A stretch of 5,651 bases of DNA. Origin: Rickettsia typhi (GTDB lineage Bacteria > Pseudomonadota > Alphaproteobacteria > Rickettsiales > UBA1997). The position numbers and the translations under genes were made by a program. Position 1 is the stretch's first letter. Every line of letters begins with the position of its first letter. Shown here in pieces: positions 5,514 through 5,651 of this stretch. The notes beneath the pieces are model-generated. The model did no database searches. It saw only the letters and a program-made list of their open reading frames with translations, and was not told the origin of the DNA. The stretch lies in assembly GCA_945903615.1 (NCBI GenBank), contig CAMDOL010000087.1, positions 1-5,651 on the forward strand, written 5' to 3'.

Positions 5514-5651
5514 TGTTTTAGAAAAATTGATCTTTCTGGTCTTTTTTGGCATAAATTCCATTATTTTTGGTGAAATATGGAAATATTCCACCAAAAAGTA
5601 ATGAAATTTTTACTCAAAAAATCCTCAGAAATATCAATTTTTAGTTGTTCA
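5490..5651. mobile_element. Right copy of the MITE-like element (3' end cut off by window end)
   Basis: The outer end GGAACCTCTGAAAAACT at 5490 starts the element; 5521-5651 repeats 1-131 with one mismatch. By comparison with the left copy, about 8 bp are missing beyond the window. The preceding bases TTAG (5486-5489) fit the YTAR target of IS5-group transposons. Just inside the end is a second small hairpin, CTAAAAC-AAT-GTTTTAG (5505-5521), with no partner in the opposite arm. The element sits 20 bp from the purD start codon, so it occupies the place where the purD promoter would normally be. Confidence 0.74.

Noticed and set aside
1..5651. A composite transposon bounded by the two repeat copies
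   Set aside because: The repeats are direct copies without transposase, and the enclosed block carries housekeeping genes; the different flanks (TTAA, TTAG) fit two independent insertions.

Overview
The window is AT-rich bacterial DNA holding five complete protein genes between two partial copies of one short repeat. The style of YajC and SecD, a full-length PurD, tight gene spacing, very AT-rich codons and mostly absent Shine-Dalgarno sites suggest an alphaproteobacterium, perhaps Rickettsiales-like or another host-associated lineage. That placement is an inference from gene content and protein style, not a phylogeny.

Layout, left to right. Positions 1-139 are the right-hand part of a roughly 170-bp palindromic element. 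Positions 140-283 are non-coding and hold a weak terminator-like hairpin and possible promoter elements. On the + strand follow a short-chain dehydrogenase/reductase with a hydrophobic C-terminal tail (284-1054) and, 3 bp later, a 12-helix MFS-type transporter (1058-2164). These converge, with a single base between stop codons, on a minus-strand block that in transcription order is purD (5469-4177), yajC (4110-3730) and secD (3728-2166). A second copy of the element starts at 5490, only 20 bp upstream of the purD start codon, and runs off the window end.

Function. The minus-strand block is housekeeping: PurD catalyses the second step of de novo purine synthesis, while YajC and SecD are accessory subunits of the Sec translocon. 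The usual partner gene secF does not follow secD here. The SDR-MFS pair is probably one transcription unit; its substrate cannot be read from the sequence.

The most notable structure is the repeat. Bases 1-131 and 5521-5651 are identical except for one base. Joining the outer ends of the two copies reveals terminal inverted repeats (20 of 21 matching), YTAR-type flanks (TTAA and TTAG), and an interior that folds back on itself almost completely, with no transposase gene. This fits a MITE mobilised by an IS5-group transposase. Because the repeat reaches both window ends, the sequence could be mistaken for a small circle. The different flanks, the internal mismatch and the chromosomal gene content favour two separate insertions in a chromosome. 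I found no clearly new multi-gene system.
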